Shown piece by piece: positions 23,501-35,500 of a stretch of 64,000 nt of DNA (the first letter of the stretch is position 1; each line of letters starts with the position of its first letter). Made by a program: the position numbers and the translations under genes. The notes under the pieces are model-generated. The model worked only from the letters and a program-made list of their open reading frames with translations. It did no database searches and was not told the origin of the DNA. The stretch comes from Dendrophyllia cribrosa (Eukaryota > Cnidaria > Anthozoa > Scleractinia > Dendrophylliidae): contig JAJLRJ010000010.1 in the NCBI GenBank assembly GCA_024195265.1, forward strand, positions 33,202,176 through 33,266,175, in the 5' to 3' direction.

Positions 23501-26500
23501 TTTCAAAATAGGCATGACTCTGACATGTCTTTTAGGAAATGCGGGTGACAAGGGGCGATAAACCCCTTGCATGTCGCGATTCAAAACAATAGAGCAGACT
23601 GTGTAAAAGTCAGTGCAAGACTTGCTTCAAAATGGATTTCATAGCCTACAACTAACAAAACTGTTTCATAACTAATATTCTCCACTATGGCATAAATGCA
23701 GGCGTTCACAATAGAACAGACTGTTAGAAGTGCTTTTTAGAAAAGTTATAGCGAGCTAAGTTCATGCGCGTGTGACTAGCTCACCCACTCAACTATCCAG
23801 AATAGGAACTGCTAGCAGTCTCATGTGAGAAGAGGGGATATCAATAATGATAAATTCAATGAAAAGAGATGGTTTGCGGAATGAAAAACAAACCTGTTTT
23901 AAGGCTACAACGTTTTTTCTTTCTCTCTCTGAACTGTCATTGTGAAGATTCAACTCCTCTGTGGAAAATTAAAGGCAAAACGCACATTACGAGGCCTGGC
24001 TTTAATTAATGATTTGCTACTCTTTCCCAAGGGGAAAAGGGACAGTGCAAAAAGCTAACGTTTTTAATTGAGGGATTCAGAGGCGTGCGTGTGTGTGTGT
24101 GCAAGGGGGGAGGTGGGACTTAGGTTAGCATTGGGTGGGGGGGGGGGGGGGAGGGTGGAGTATGGAAATTTTCTAGAACGACACAATGGGGTTAGCGATC
24201 AACCGGTAAATGAAAGGATTTTTTTACCATCAACTGTCAACAGTTTGCAGTTTGTATCCAGAAGCTATGACTTCATGTTTCAGAGAATAACTTACCAATT
24301 TTGCTTGTAAGGTTTTTCATTTCATCTTTCCCTTTGTTCAAATCTCGGTTAGCACGTCGAAGATCGTCCTGGAAAAACAGAAGCATGGTGATTTAAAAAA
24401 CAAAATCGGAGGTAGAACAATATTTTCTTTTCTGAACTGTGGTAAAACCACCGCAACAGAGAGTCAACATCTCCTCTCCTTTAGTTGGTTGTTGGAGCAC
24501 GTTCAACGCCAAACCCATGCAGAAACAACCCGTTTTTAACCCGTGAATACGCGTAGCGTAATGAACGGGTTATCGGAGACGAAGGCAAATTCACTAACTC
24601 GCTCGCTCGACCCATCACTCAGATGTAAACGTTTTCCGCATATCTACGTTAAAATAACTAAATTTGGCCTTGGTGCATGATTAGCCAAATCCTAGGTGCT
24701 AGAGCCGGAGGGAGCTGAATGACGAGTTCATATCTCGTTCATGACGGATTTTTTTTTTCTTTTTTTTTTTTCAAACTGAAAATTACCGTTTTTTTTTTGC
24801 GTTCGTCAAAAGTCGTTACCATTTAATTCCCCCCCAAACCCGCAATATTGCGTTACCGTTCGCATTTCGTATTCGCGGGTTGGTTCGCAGGAGCCTTTGA
24901 TTTACTCTTTCACTGAGACTCAATTATGAAGACATGTAGTGTAGTTCTAACTTTTAATTCTGTCGACGAAATCCAATGGTGTGACCATTCAAATGAAACT
25001 TCTTCAGCAGTGCTTTTGCATGTTAACATTTGTTTTTCAGTATTTTACGAAATGAAAATTGGGATTTTATATGAATTTTGATGTTAAGTAATGATCCGCA
25101 TAAGAAGGAAAGTGCTGAACGGCAATACACGATGGAATGTCAAATTTTTTCATTGTTACAACTAGTGATCTCATTGGTGAAGACTCAAAAACCGGCAGGG
25201 GTAATTTGCCGAACGCCAAACGCCGAATGTCTGTCAGCGGTTAATCTTGTGAAACATGTGCTTCACCATGGCGGAGCGAATTGTCATTTCGAGCAGGCGT
25301 TAAGTCTTGTACTACCATTAAAACAACATTTAACTTGTAATTCTAGTAACCTCACATATATGATCGAATGTAAAAAACAGTATATAGGGGAAACCAAACG
25401 CACGATTCGTGAACGCTTCACAGAACACAGACAAGGGACAAACAACCCACATCACGCCAACTCCACAGCAGCGGTCCCTACACATTTCAACTTACCAGGC
25501 CACTCTTCCGCGGACATGAGACTCATCTCGCCTGAACTGCAGCTTACCATCAATGCTTCCCGTCGAAAAGCACGCGAGGCCTTTTTAATTCATAGAGGGA
25601 ACACTTTATCGACAGAAGGCATTAGGAACGAACGCTGAACTCAGTTTTGTATCATACACTTTATATTATTTTTATCTTATGTTTACAAGTGCGCTGTCTA
25701 CATGTCATGTATTAGCCATGTATTTTTCAAATTTTAGGAGCCGTTACAATGTTTTCTTTCAGTATATCCCTGGCCCTGAGGAATACTAGTTCTATTAGTC
25801 GAAATATTGGCCATTTAACAAATCTGCCCAACCAATCTGCCCTTTGCCGTAGTGCCAGCCTTCCATTCAGCTTTAAATTTCAGTGAATTAACTCTCGCTG
25901 ATGTATGCGATGTATTCACCTTCACCTCCCGATTCATCGCTAAAACGGCAAATGTTATTAACTAGATAGGGCAGACTCCACAAAAGACGAATGTAATGCG
26001 AAGTGTCCTAAAACAATTGGGTAGTCAAAATATAAAGCTGAATGCAAGGCTGGCACTACGGCAACAGGCAGATTTATTATTAAGATGGCTAATATTTCGA
26101 CTAATAGAACTAGTCTTCCTCAGGGCCAGGGCTATACTGAACATCGCCCGGAATGCCATTCGTCTGTCTGTCTTTCGCGACATGTACTTACAGTGCCCAG
26201 TTTCTTGATGCGCAGCATAATTATTGGCATATACACAACCAGTCGGTTGTATTTGCTCAACAGAATAAGCTTTGGGAATACTCTAGTCTCTAGTCTCTAG
26301 TCTCTTGGCGGATTCAACCGCTGTCAATTACACGGTTTGATGCGTGATGTAAATCCCAAGGTGTTATAAACAATCGTGTTGTAATTAAAGGCGGGCCGCG
26401 CTCGTTTCAAAACATTTTGTCAACAAATTCGTGTGCGGCAAGATTTAATTATTTTTTTTAATCTTTAGATTCGCAATGGTAAGAGCGCGATGGCAAAAAC

Positions 26501-29500
26501 ATTTTCCGCAGAACATGGTTTTCAGTTAAAAGCTTTGCCAAATAGCGAGCGCGATGCGCGGGTCACTCGCTTGTTCGTTACGCTTTTTTACTCGCGCTCT
26601 TTACAGAACTTTAATATGGCGGACGACTGAAGAGGCTCGAAGACCGAAATTTTTTTCAAACTACCGCGTTTCAACAGTGTTTAGATCGGTTTAAAGTTAT
26701 TTTAAGTGCGTCGTTTGTCTATGAAAGACGTGATGTCTTATTCTTCTCGCTCTTTACAGAGCGCTTCTTCAACAAATTCGTGTGCGGCAAGATTTTCATT
26801 TTGAATCGTTAGATTCGCAATGGTCAGAGTACGATGGCAAAAACATTTTCCGCAGAACATGGTTTTCAGTTAAAAGCGTTGCCAAATACCGAGGGTGAAT
26901 CACGGGTCACTCGCTTGTACGTTGCGCTTTGTTTCTCGTGCTCTTTGCAAAGCGTTTTGCAGTCCAGATCTAGACGCGCTCTTTTACTCGATCGGTTAAC
27001 GTAGTTTATACCTAGAGTATATTAACTGAGGTTTTAAAAAATAATATAGGCCTTTCTATTTGCCGGACAATGAGAAATGTGAAATAAATGATGGCTTCTC
27101 TTTGAAATCCTAACTTGAACAAGCGAAAAGCAAGCGCCCGCCTCTCACGACTGAGGGAACATTGTTTGTATTGAGATAATTATTCAAATTTGAATCCGTT
27201 TGCCGGTCTCGTAGGAGTTCGTCGGAAGACATTTTGGAGCGCTATTTTTAGTTTACGGAACACCTTCTATAAAATAGCGCTTTGATACTATTTCCACGCA
27301 TCGTATTAAATCCAAACTTCGCCAATCTTTTGTTTAGACACGAGGCCAACATTTCCCGGGTGAACCTTAGTTAGCAAGTCCTTTCTTGAAGAGAAAGACC
27401 ATCCTGAATATCAATGCGGTGTTTTTTCCATACTGAAATCAGCGAAAAAACCGAATTTTAGAACGCGATTCGATAGAATAAAAAGGGTCTTAAATGATTC
27501 CTTAACACCTCTTCTGAAAAAGCCAGGGTGAACCTAATCGCCAAAGTACTTAGTTTTTTGTTATGGAGTAAAACATACACCTTGTTTCGCCATTTCCCCC
27601 CATTTTCTTTGATATTTGGCTCTTTTGTCAGACGGAAGCTTTTCAAATTTAGCGCTCTGGGCCGTAAGAAGGTCCCGGATATGTCGCTGTATTCTCGGCG
27701 ATGACACTTAGTGATGCCAGTCATGGAGTAGCGTGCACCCCACAGAACACTTTGTGATGCCAGTCATGGAGTAGCGTGCCACCCCTCAGGACACTTTGTG
27801 ATGGCAGTCATGGAGTAGCGTGCACCCCCTGAGGACACTTTGTGATGCCAGTCATGGAGTAGCGTGCCACCCCCCAGGACACTTTGTGATGCCAGTCATG
27901 GAGTAGCGTGCAACCCCCTAGGACACTTTGTGATGACAGTCATGGAGTAGCGTGCACCCGCCTAGGACACTTTGTGATGCCAGTCACGGAGTAGCGTGCC
28001 AACCCCAAGACACTTTGTGATGCCAGTCATGGAGTAGAGTGCAAACCCCTAGGACACTTTGTGATGCCAGTCATAGAGTAGCGTGCACCCGCCCAGGACA
28101 GTTTGTGATGCCAGTCATGGAGTAGCGTGCCACTCCTTAGGACACTTTGTGATGCCAGTCATGGAGTAGCGTGCCACCTTCCCAGGACACTTTGTGATGC
28201 CAGTCATAGAGTAGCGTGCACCCCCCCAGGACACTTTGTGATGCCAGTCATGGAATAGCTTACCATCCCCCAGGACACTTTGTGATGCCAGTCATGGAGT
28301 AGCGTGCACCCCCCAGGACACTTTGTGATGCCAATCATGGAGTAGCGAGGCATCGCCCTGAATGCCATTGTCTTTTGCGAAGTTCGCGACATGTACTTAC
28401 AGTGCCCAGTTTCTTGATGCGCAGCCTAATTATTTGCATATACAGAACCAGTCGGTTGTGTTTGCTCAACAGAATAAGCTTTGGGAATACTCTAGGCTCT
28501 AGTCTCTTGGCAGATTCAACTGCTGTCAATTGCACGGTTTGATGCGTGATGTAAATCCCAAGGTGCTGTAATTAAAGGCGGGCCGCGCTCGTTTCAAAGC
28601 ATTTTGTCAACAAATTCGTGTGGGTGATGGAAGCTTTTCACATTTAGCGCTCTGGACCGTTAGAAGGTCCCGAATATGTCGCTGTATTCTCGGCGATGAG
28701 GAAACATTGTAACGGCTCCTAAAATTTGAAAAATACATGGTTATAAATGATTGGCTAATACATGACATGTAGACAGCGCACTTGTAAACACAAGATAATA
28801 ACAATAATAATAACAACAAATATTTAAACAGGGTAGCCACTTCAGTTATACAACTGTTATCAGTGTGGGCCCTGTAAAATAAAACTAAAATAAGAAATTT
28901 ACAGAAAACTTTTATATACAATTGCGGATAAAAATTTATAAATCTTAGTCTATAAAAACACTTGCTACGGATCAGAATTTAAGAATTAAAAAGTGCCGCA
29001 CCCTTATAAAATAACGCACGTTTTGAAATCTCTAACTTAATTTTTTCTATAAAAAGATCATTACTGTGCCTAGTGTAGTGCGAATGGATGTCACAGCGTT
29101 TCGTATTAAAATAATTAGTGAATATATCTGGGACACACCCCTGAATGCATTTGATAACTAATTGTTTTACGTGTTCCTCTCGTAGCTTTGATAATGTCTT
29201 CCATCCCAGACGACTAATAATGGCATCACTTGATAGGTCCCACGAGTTTTTGAGGATTATTCTGCCAGCTCGTCTTTGTAATCGTTCAATCTTTAGTTCG
29301 TTTTCCTTGCTGCAGCCATGCCAAGTTACGTCACAGTATTCTAGAATGGGTAGAACGTTCGTTCCTTCGGTTAATGCCTTCTGGTGATGAAGTGTTCCCT
29401 CTATGAATTAAAAAGGCCTCGCGTGCTTTTCGACGGGAAGCATTGATGGTAGGCTGCAGTTCAGGCGGGATAAGTCTCATGTCCGCGGAAGAGTGACCTG

Positions 29501-32500
29501 GTAAGTTGAAATGTGTAGGGACCGCTGCTGTGGAGTTGGCGTGATGTGGGTTGTTTGTCCCTTGTCTGTGTTCTGTTAGACTTTCTCAAAGTCCGTTTTT
29601 GGTATTTTCGCGCTCGCTTTGCGCGACTTCGTCGCGCTCTCGGGGGCTTCGCAGTCGACTTGTGTGCAAGTCTAGTGTTCTGTGTTCGTGAAGCGTTCAC
29701 GAATCGTGGGTTTGGTTTCCCCTATGTACTGTTTTTTTTTTCATTTTTTACCAGTTCGATCATATATGTGAGGTTACTAGAATTACAGGTTAAATGTTGT
29801 TTTATTGGTAATACAAGACTTTATACCTGCTCGAAATAACAATTCGCTCCGCCATGGTGAAGCACATGTTTCACAAGATAAACCGCTGACAGACATTCGG
29901 CGTTCGGCGTTCGGCGTTCGGCGTTCGGCGTTCGGCGTTCGGCGTTCGGCGTTCGGCGTTCGGCGTTCGGCGTTCGGCGTTCGACGTTCGGCAAATTACC
30001 CCTGCCGCTCAAAAACCGCTAAAAAGTTAAGGTTCAAAGTGCATTTTGTCTAATTTTTTTAAGGTTTCAAGTAATTTGAGACCCAATCACACAACATGTA
30101 ATTTTTAAAAGATGTTGTATTTGGGAACTTCATCAAAGTCTGAGCAAAATTATTAGCTATTGTCTTCTGCTATTCTGATTGGTTAAGCACGAACATTTCC
30201 TAAATTTATTTGACGCAAATGGATTTTCTTAATTTTTATACTGAAATATAATTATGAAGCATCAGCCCGTCCTCTATTCTTGAAATCAAAGATATTCTAT
30301 GTGGGAAAGAGCCAATGCCGTAGAACAATGAAATTTACGGTAGTTCTTTATGTGGAGCATTACTTAAAGACCGCCGATTAGAGCCAGTAGGAGTAAGAAC
30401 AAATTAATAACAGACTTACATTTAAGTTCTTCATTTGCGCGCTGAGTAGTGTGTGCGTTGAGTTATGTTCGTCCATTTGCGACATCAACTCCTGCAATGA
30501 TTAAACAGAACTAGGTTTAATCTTCTTGGAAATCATACAATTCCATACCCTCAGTACTGTTTGGGTTTTGATAAAGATATAGTCACAATGGTAGTCCGCT
30601 TTGGTTATTTTATATAAATAGCATTATGTTGTAACTTCATCAATAAGTCTTGTCTTTTGGGGTCATTTAAAGGGTCACTGCAAAAAGTCGAAAAAAGCTC
30701 TTAACTTGCCCATTTTTTGTAGAACTGCGGATTTTTTTGTATGTTTAAACGACGTTTCTTCCAGAGGGCTAAATTTCTTAGAATTTAGTCACAGCAAATT
30801 AAAGTAACGGTTATTGTCAGCTTTGGCAAAATTCTTAGTAAAATTAGCCTTTTGCCAATAAAATCAGAACAGATTGATCAATGTTTAACATATAGATTCT
30901 GCATGGTATGCAAAAACTGGGCAAATTTTCAATTTCTTTTTTGGCCAAAATTATCAGTTATGCCCTTTATGCAGGAAGCCTTTCAAATAACACAAAATTT
31001 CTTTCTCTGTGCAATATTGTAACATTACCTTTATCCTGGCCTCAAGTTGCAGTTTCTCTTCATTGCTCCTCTCTCCCTGCATACGGCTTATTCTACGCTC
31101 CAACTGTTGCAGCTGAAAATCCTGAGATAGACAATACAAACAGCTATATGAGAAATCCAAACTGACCTCTTAACCCTTTAAGCCCTGAGAGTGATCAGCA
31201 TCAAATTTCTCCTTGTAATATCAATGCCTTATCAGTCAAAAAGGTCATGAGAATTAAGGACATGATCACACAAGATCAATTCTCTTGATATATAAACAAT
31301 TTCTCCCCACTTCTTTATAGGAAATGTATAGGGACAAGAAATGAGAATTTAAATTTTGATATTAGGGCTTAAACGGTTAACATCCACTCCCAGAACACTT
31401 TTCCCCACCCCCAGAATTCCAGAGAAATTACCTGTTTCAGTAAAAATCGTAACTTTTTCAAATTATTCAAACGTTTGATTTTTTTAAACTCACACTTAGT
31501 AGTAATTTTTCTTAGTTTCCTTCTTACCATACCACTCCATCCCATTCTTGGTGACTCCAGTATCTTTTCACTTTAGGCCAATGCAAACTATTATACGCAT
31601 TTTGTAATATTTTACCCCCTGTTTCTCTACCAACTTTTAAATGGTATCCCCCCCCCCCCCCAGTTTCTATGACCTTTCTCTCATAGTTCCTCCCTCTTTG
31701 GTCCAAGGTTCCTGCCACACCCCAACACCACAATCAAAAGTGTGTTACCTGCATATAAATGATTTCCTGTTGTTTTAATGATTCCTGATCAAGTTTGTGA
31801 AGTTTGCTGCTTAAGTTTCTACTGGCAGCACGAGCTCCCTGGACAGATCGAGAGAAAACAAGTTGACAAAAGTTTAATATAAAATCAACATTGAGTTTGG
31901 CACTAAATTTACAACAGCTTTTTACAGTGTATGTTACCTGAATTTCAGCAGCAGTATTGGTTTCCAATACTTTACATTGGTGTAGCTCTTCTGTTTTTCT
32001 GAACTAAAAAAAAAGAAAAATATATGTACAGTCCTTGCACGATTTAAAATGAATTACTTTGATTCTACTGCACATACATGTATTCTTGGTTTTCACATGA
32101 GGTCATAAAATCTAAAGTATACGTCATACAAAGCTGTTTCTAACATGGCATGTGGATACAAGTGTTATAATCTTTCACAAAAAGTTTCAGGTTTTAACGA
32201 TGTTTTGCTTACAATTTACAAAGGTTTTAAATGTGTCATACAATTCGCCACGCTATTTCAGATAAGCTGTGAAAATAAACAAAATTGAATCAGCTGAAAG
32301 TTATTGTTTGCATTATAAGTGCTCATAAGCCGAGATAATGGAGCTTATAGCAAATACAATATTTTTTGATTTGATTTTTGGTGTAATTAAGACTTTGAAT
32401 TTTGGCATTCCATACATTTCTTACTAAAAATGTCAAATACTTGTTCGCCTATAACCCTTGAACGAAATGCTTTTGCACTTCAAAATTTGGCCAAGATGTG

Positions 32501-35500
32501 TAGTTTTAAACTCTCTACAATTCCATAAACATTTTGGATTCGAAATCTATTGTTTAGTGCTTCTGAATTTTGATATGATGTAAGTGAAAACCAAGAATAG
32601 CAATTCAACACTTGGAGGGTAGATGGGAGAGGGATCAGGTGCCAATTTTTGAAATGATTTATACGGTCCCCCCCCCCCCCCATCCCCCCTGCTTCTACCA
32701 CTAAAAATGAATGTTACCTGTGTTTCCCGTAATCTACCCAGTTGTTTTTCCTCATCATAAATCCTAGCTTCCTCTTCCTTTAATAACATGTCCATCATCT
32801 GTGCCTTCTCCTCAGCAGTGAGAGTGTCATCTGTGATAATTTTCAACTGTTGTCGCAGATCATCTCGCTCCTTTTGGACCCTCTCAAGTCTAATAAATGT
32901 CAAAAGCAATAAACATGATTTAATTTACCAGTAGTAATCATAGATTATAGTGCGTCTCCTTATCCCGTGGCACCTCGTCTTGACCTAGTACCTCAGTTTC
33001 ATGAATTAATTCAGCCACTGTTTAAAGGGTCATGTCGCGAGATATGTCACGCAGGCAAAAACGTCGGGCCGACATCAAACAAATTCGCGCTATCGCCGTG
33101 GGATCGGGCAAAATCCTGCCGTGCTGTGTGCTCCGAAAGGTCTCAGATTTTTCCCACATATAAATAGTATATTAATGTCTTGATTTCATTTTGGTTATTT
33201 CTCCGATTCTGAAATCATACTCATCAGTACCTGTACTAATACCGGAACCGGAAATGAGAAATTTCTGAGAAAGCCTGAAAAAGTGCTCCGACCCGTGATA
33301 AACTTCTTGGACACCGCGTTTCTGGAGCATGAAATCGACGATTAAGTCACGCAACATTCAACGTGAATTTCGCAGGATTTTTCGGATAAAATTACAGCTA
33401 CCAGTTGCAAGTAAGACACAAGACTGTTGAATATAATTCCTTTATTAGCTAGACAAATTTTAGTCACAAAACTGCGAAATCTCTAGTCGCAAATGCGCCT
33501 GATACAGGCGCAATTTGGAGCACTGTAAAGTTAATCTGCGTTCGCCTGGCGCGGCCGGTCAGTGAATTATTGCTACAAGACATACAGCGAATTGCTCCAT
33601 ACCATAGAACATCGCGAAGAACGACGTCGGTATTTAGGTGAACGCTTCCCAAATCAGGCAGAGAACCACAGCAAAATCAAGATAGAACATTCAAAACATA
33701 CCAGAACAGTAGCAAGGAAAATCCGATAACTTCTGGCCTGCGAATACAGCCGCCTCTCATCGCTCCCGGCTGCTAGGGGTGTTCGCGCGAAACGCCCCTG
33801 GCGGCCGGGAGCGATGAGAGGCGGCTGTATTCGCAGGCTAGATAACTTCTTGCTTGATTCCAAAGAGACCCAACAACTTACTTGGTCGGGAGAAGAACCT
33901 TCGTCCAATTTTTCCACTGCGTACTTTTAGTAGGCATTGAAATATTGAGTCGTACGATTTCAAAATCGGGAAAATATCCGAAACTAAATCAAGACAAATA
34001 TTAAAAATTATTCACATGTGACATTTCGGAACCCCAGCTCCCCAGGATGATGCCTGATTTCCGCGCGCTGGGAATGCTGGATACCATTGTGACATTTCAA
34101 GATGGCGCAGATTTGGTACCGACACTTTTCTTGATTCGTTCCGCCTAGACGACGCGCTAAGCATGCTGGATACTATTGTGACGTTTCAAGATGGCGCAGA
34201 TTTGGTACCGACACTTTTCTCGATTCGTTCCGCCTAGCCGACAAGATTAGGAAGCGTCTCCTTCGTCGACGCAATAATTCCATTGAAAGTTAAAACAGAC
34301 ATGATTTTGTAAAAATGGCGAGGGTGCTTATTGCATGTGTGCTAAAATAAATGCATTTTAGTTACAAGAAGTTTATTTATCAGCTCATGGAATGCTTTCG
34401 ACATTGGTCACCTATTAGCAGTATGCAGGACACATGTCATATATGAACCATCACTAGACGATGTATTGTTACTGTAATGATTTGATTTAGCACCCAGGAT
34501 GCTTTAATTTACTTTTTGTACCTCAAGGGAGGGTGCTTATTGGAGAGGGAGTGCCTATTAGGAAGGGGGCACTTATTTCTTTTTTGACAAAAACATGCCA
34601 GCATGAAAAAGCACTTCAATGAACAATATAACAGAAAATGTACAATTTGTATAGTCAGAAAAACATTAACAACAGTTTGCATAGTCATAACATGTGACTT
34701 TCTTCGATATGATAGTTTTCTAGCATAGCATCTTCAACATCCGAAAAATGGGCGCTAAAAACAACACTCAGGGGGTGGGGGCACTTATTAGAAAGGGGGC
34801 GCTCATTAACAAAACGACACTCAAAGGGGGAGCTTGTTAGAAAGGGGGCACTTATTGGAAGGAGGGTGCTAAATCAAAATATTATGGTATGTTATCAGTA
34901 TTCTTTTTCATTTAATTGCCAAAAAATGTCCTTAATCAATAAAGGCAACAACTGCCTACTTTTCTATTCTGTTGGCAACTTCCTTCTTCAGTGCATTGTA
35001 CTTTTGCCTGGCACTGTCTAAATCCTTTGCCGTCCTGTCCACAGTATATTTCAAAGTGTCAAGCTGACAAAAAACAAGATAAAATAAGACAAAGTATTAA
35101 GATTATACACAAGGAAAGGCTACCAATATTATCTATCATCCCATGCTCATTTGGCACTAGAAATTTGGATTTTATCACCAAATTGATTAAAATAGACTGT
35201 CTTGTGTTCCAAATAGCCCTTATGCATGTTTACATCAGAATAGCTAATTTCACCCCAAGCCTCGCTTTCGAAGGATAAACCCATGACAATTTCAACAATG
35301 TATTCTCAAAGGTGCCAAGTTGAAAAGAATATCCACTCAAAAACAATGTGAACTTGTCAAAGGTTTGCAAGGAATTTTGTACGAATGAGGCTTGGTGGTG
35401 AATTGTGAGCTGGTGATGTCATCATGCATAAGGCCCATTGTGAGCACACAAGTTGGAACAAAAACCAAGAAATGCAAGATTCAGTGAGTGACATTTTAAC

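Larger units (their letters stand above)
28690..30010 (-). mobile_element. Penelope-like fragment (PLE copy 2), inverted relative to copy 1 and interrupted twice
   Basis: On the minus strand it starts gcaggggtaatttgccgaac, the same 5' edge as copy 1. It carries a (GAACGCC)n run, then the GIY-YIG frame in pieces, then the shared 3' tract (gcgctgtctacatgtcatgt) down to about 28690. Breaks: a 98-base MITE (29576-29673 region) inside the GIY-YIG sequence, a small insertion in the YMIE(L)/CKK region, and a LINE between 28800 and 29355. It cannot encode an intact nuclease. Confidence 0.85.

Noticed and set aside
29821..30053. ORFs with RRTPNAE / FGVRRSA repeats
   Set aside because: Products of the (GGCGTTC)n heptamer run.
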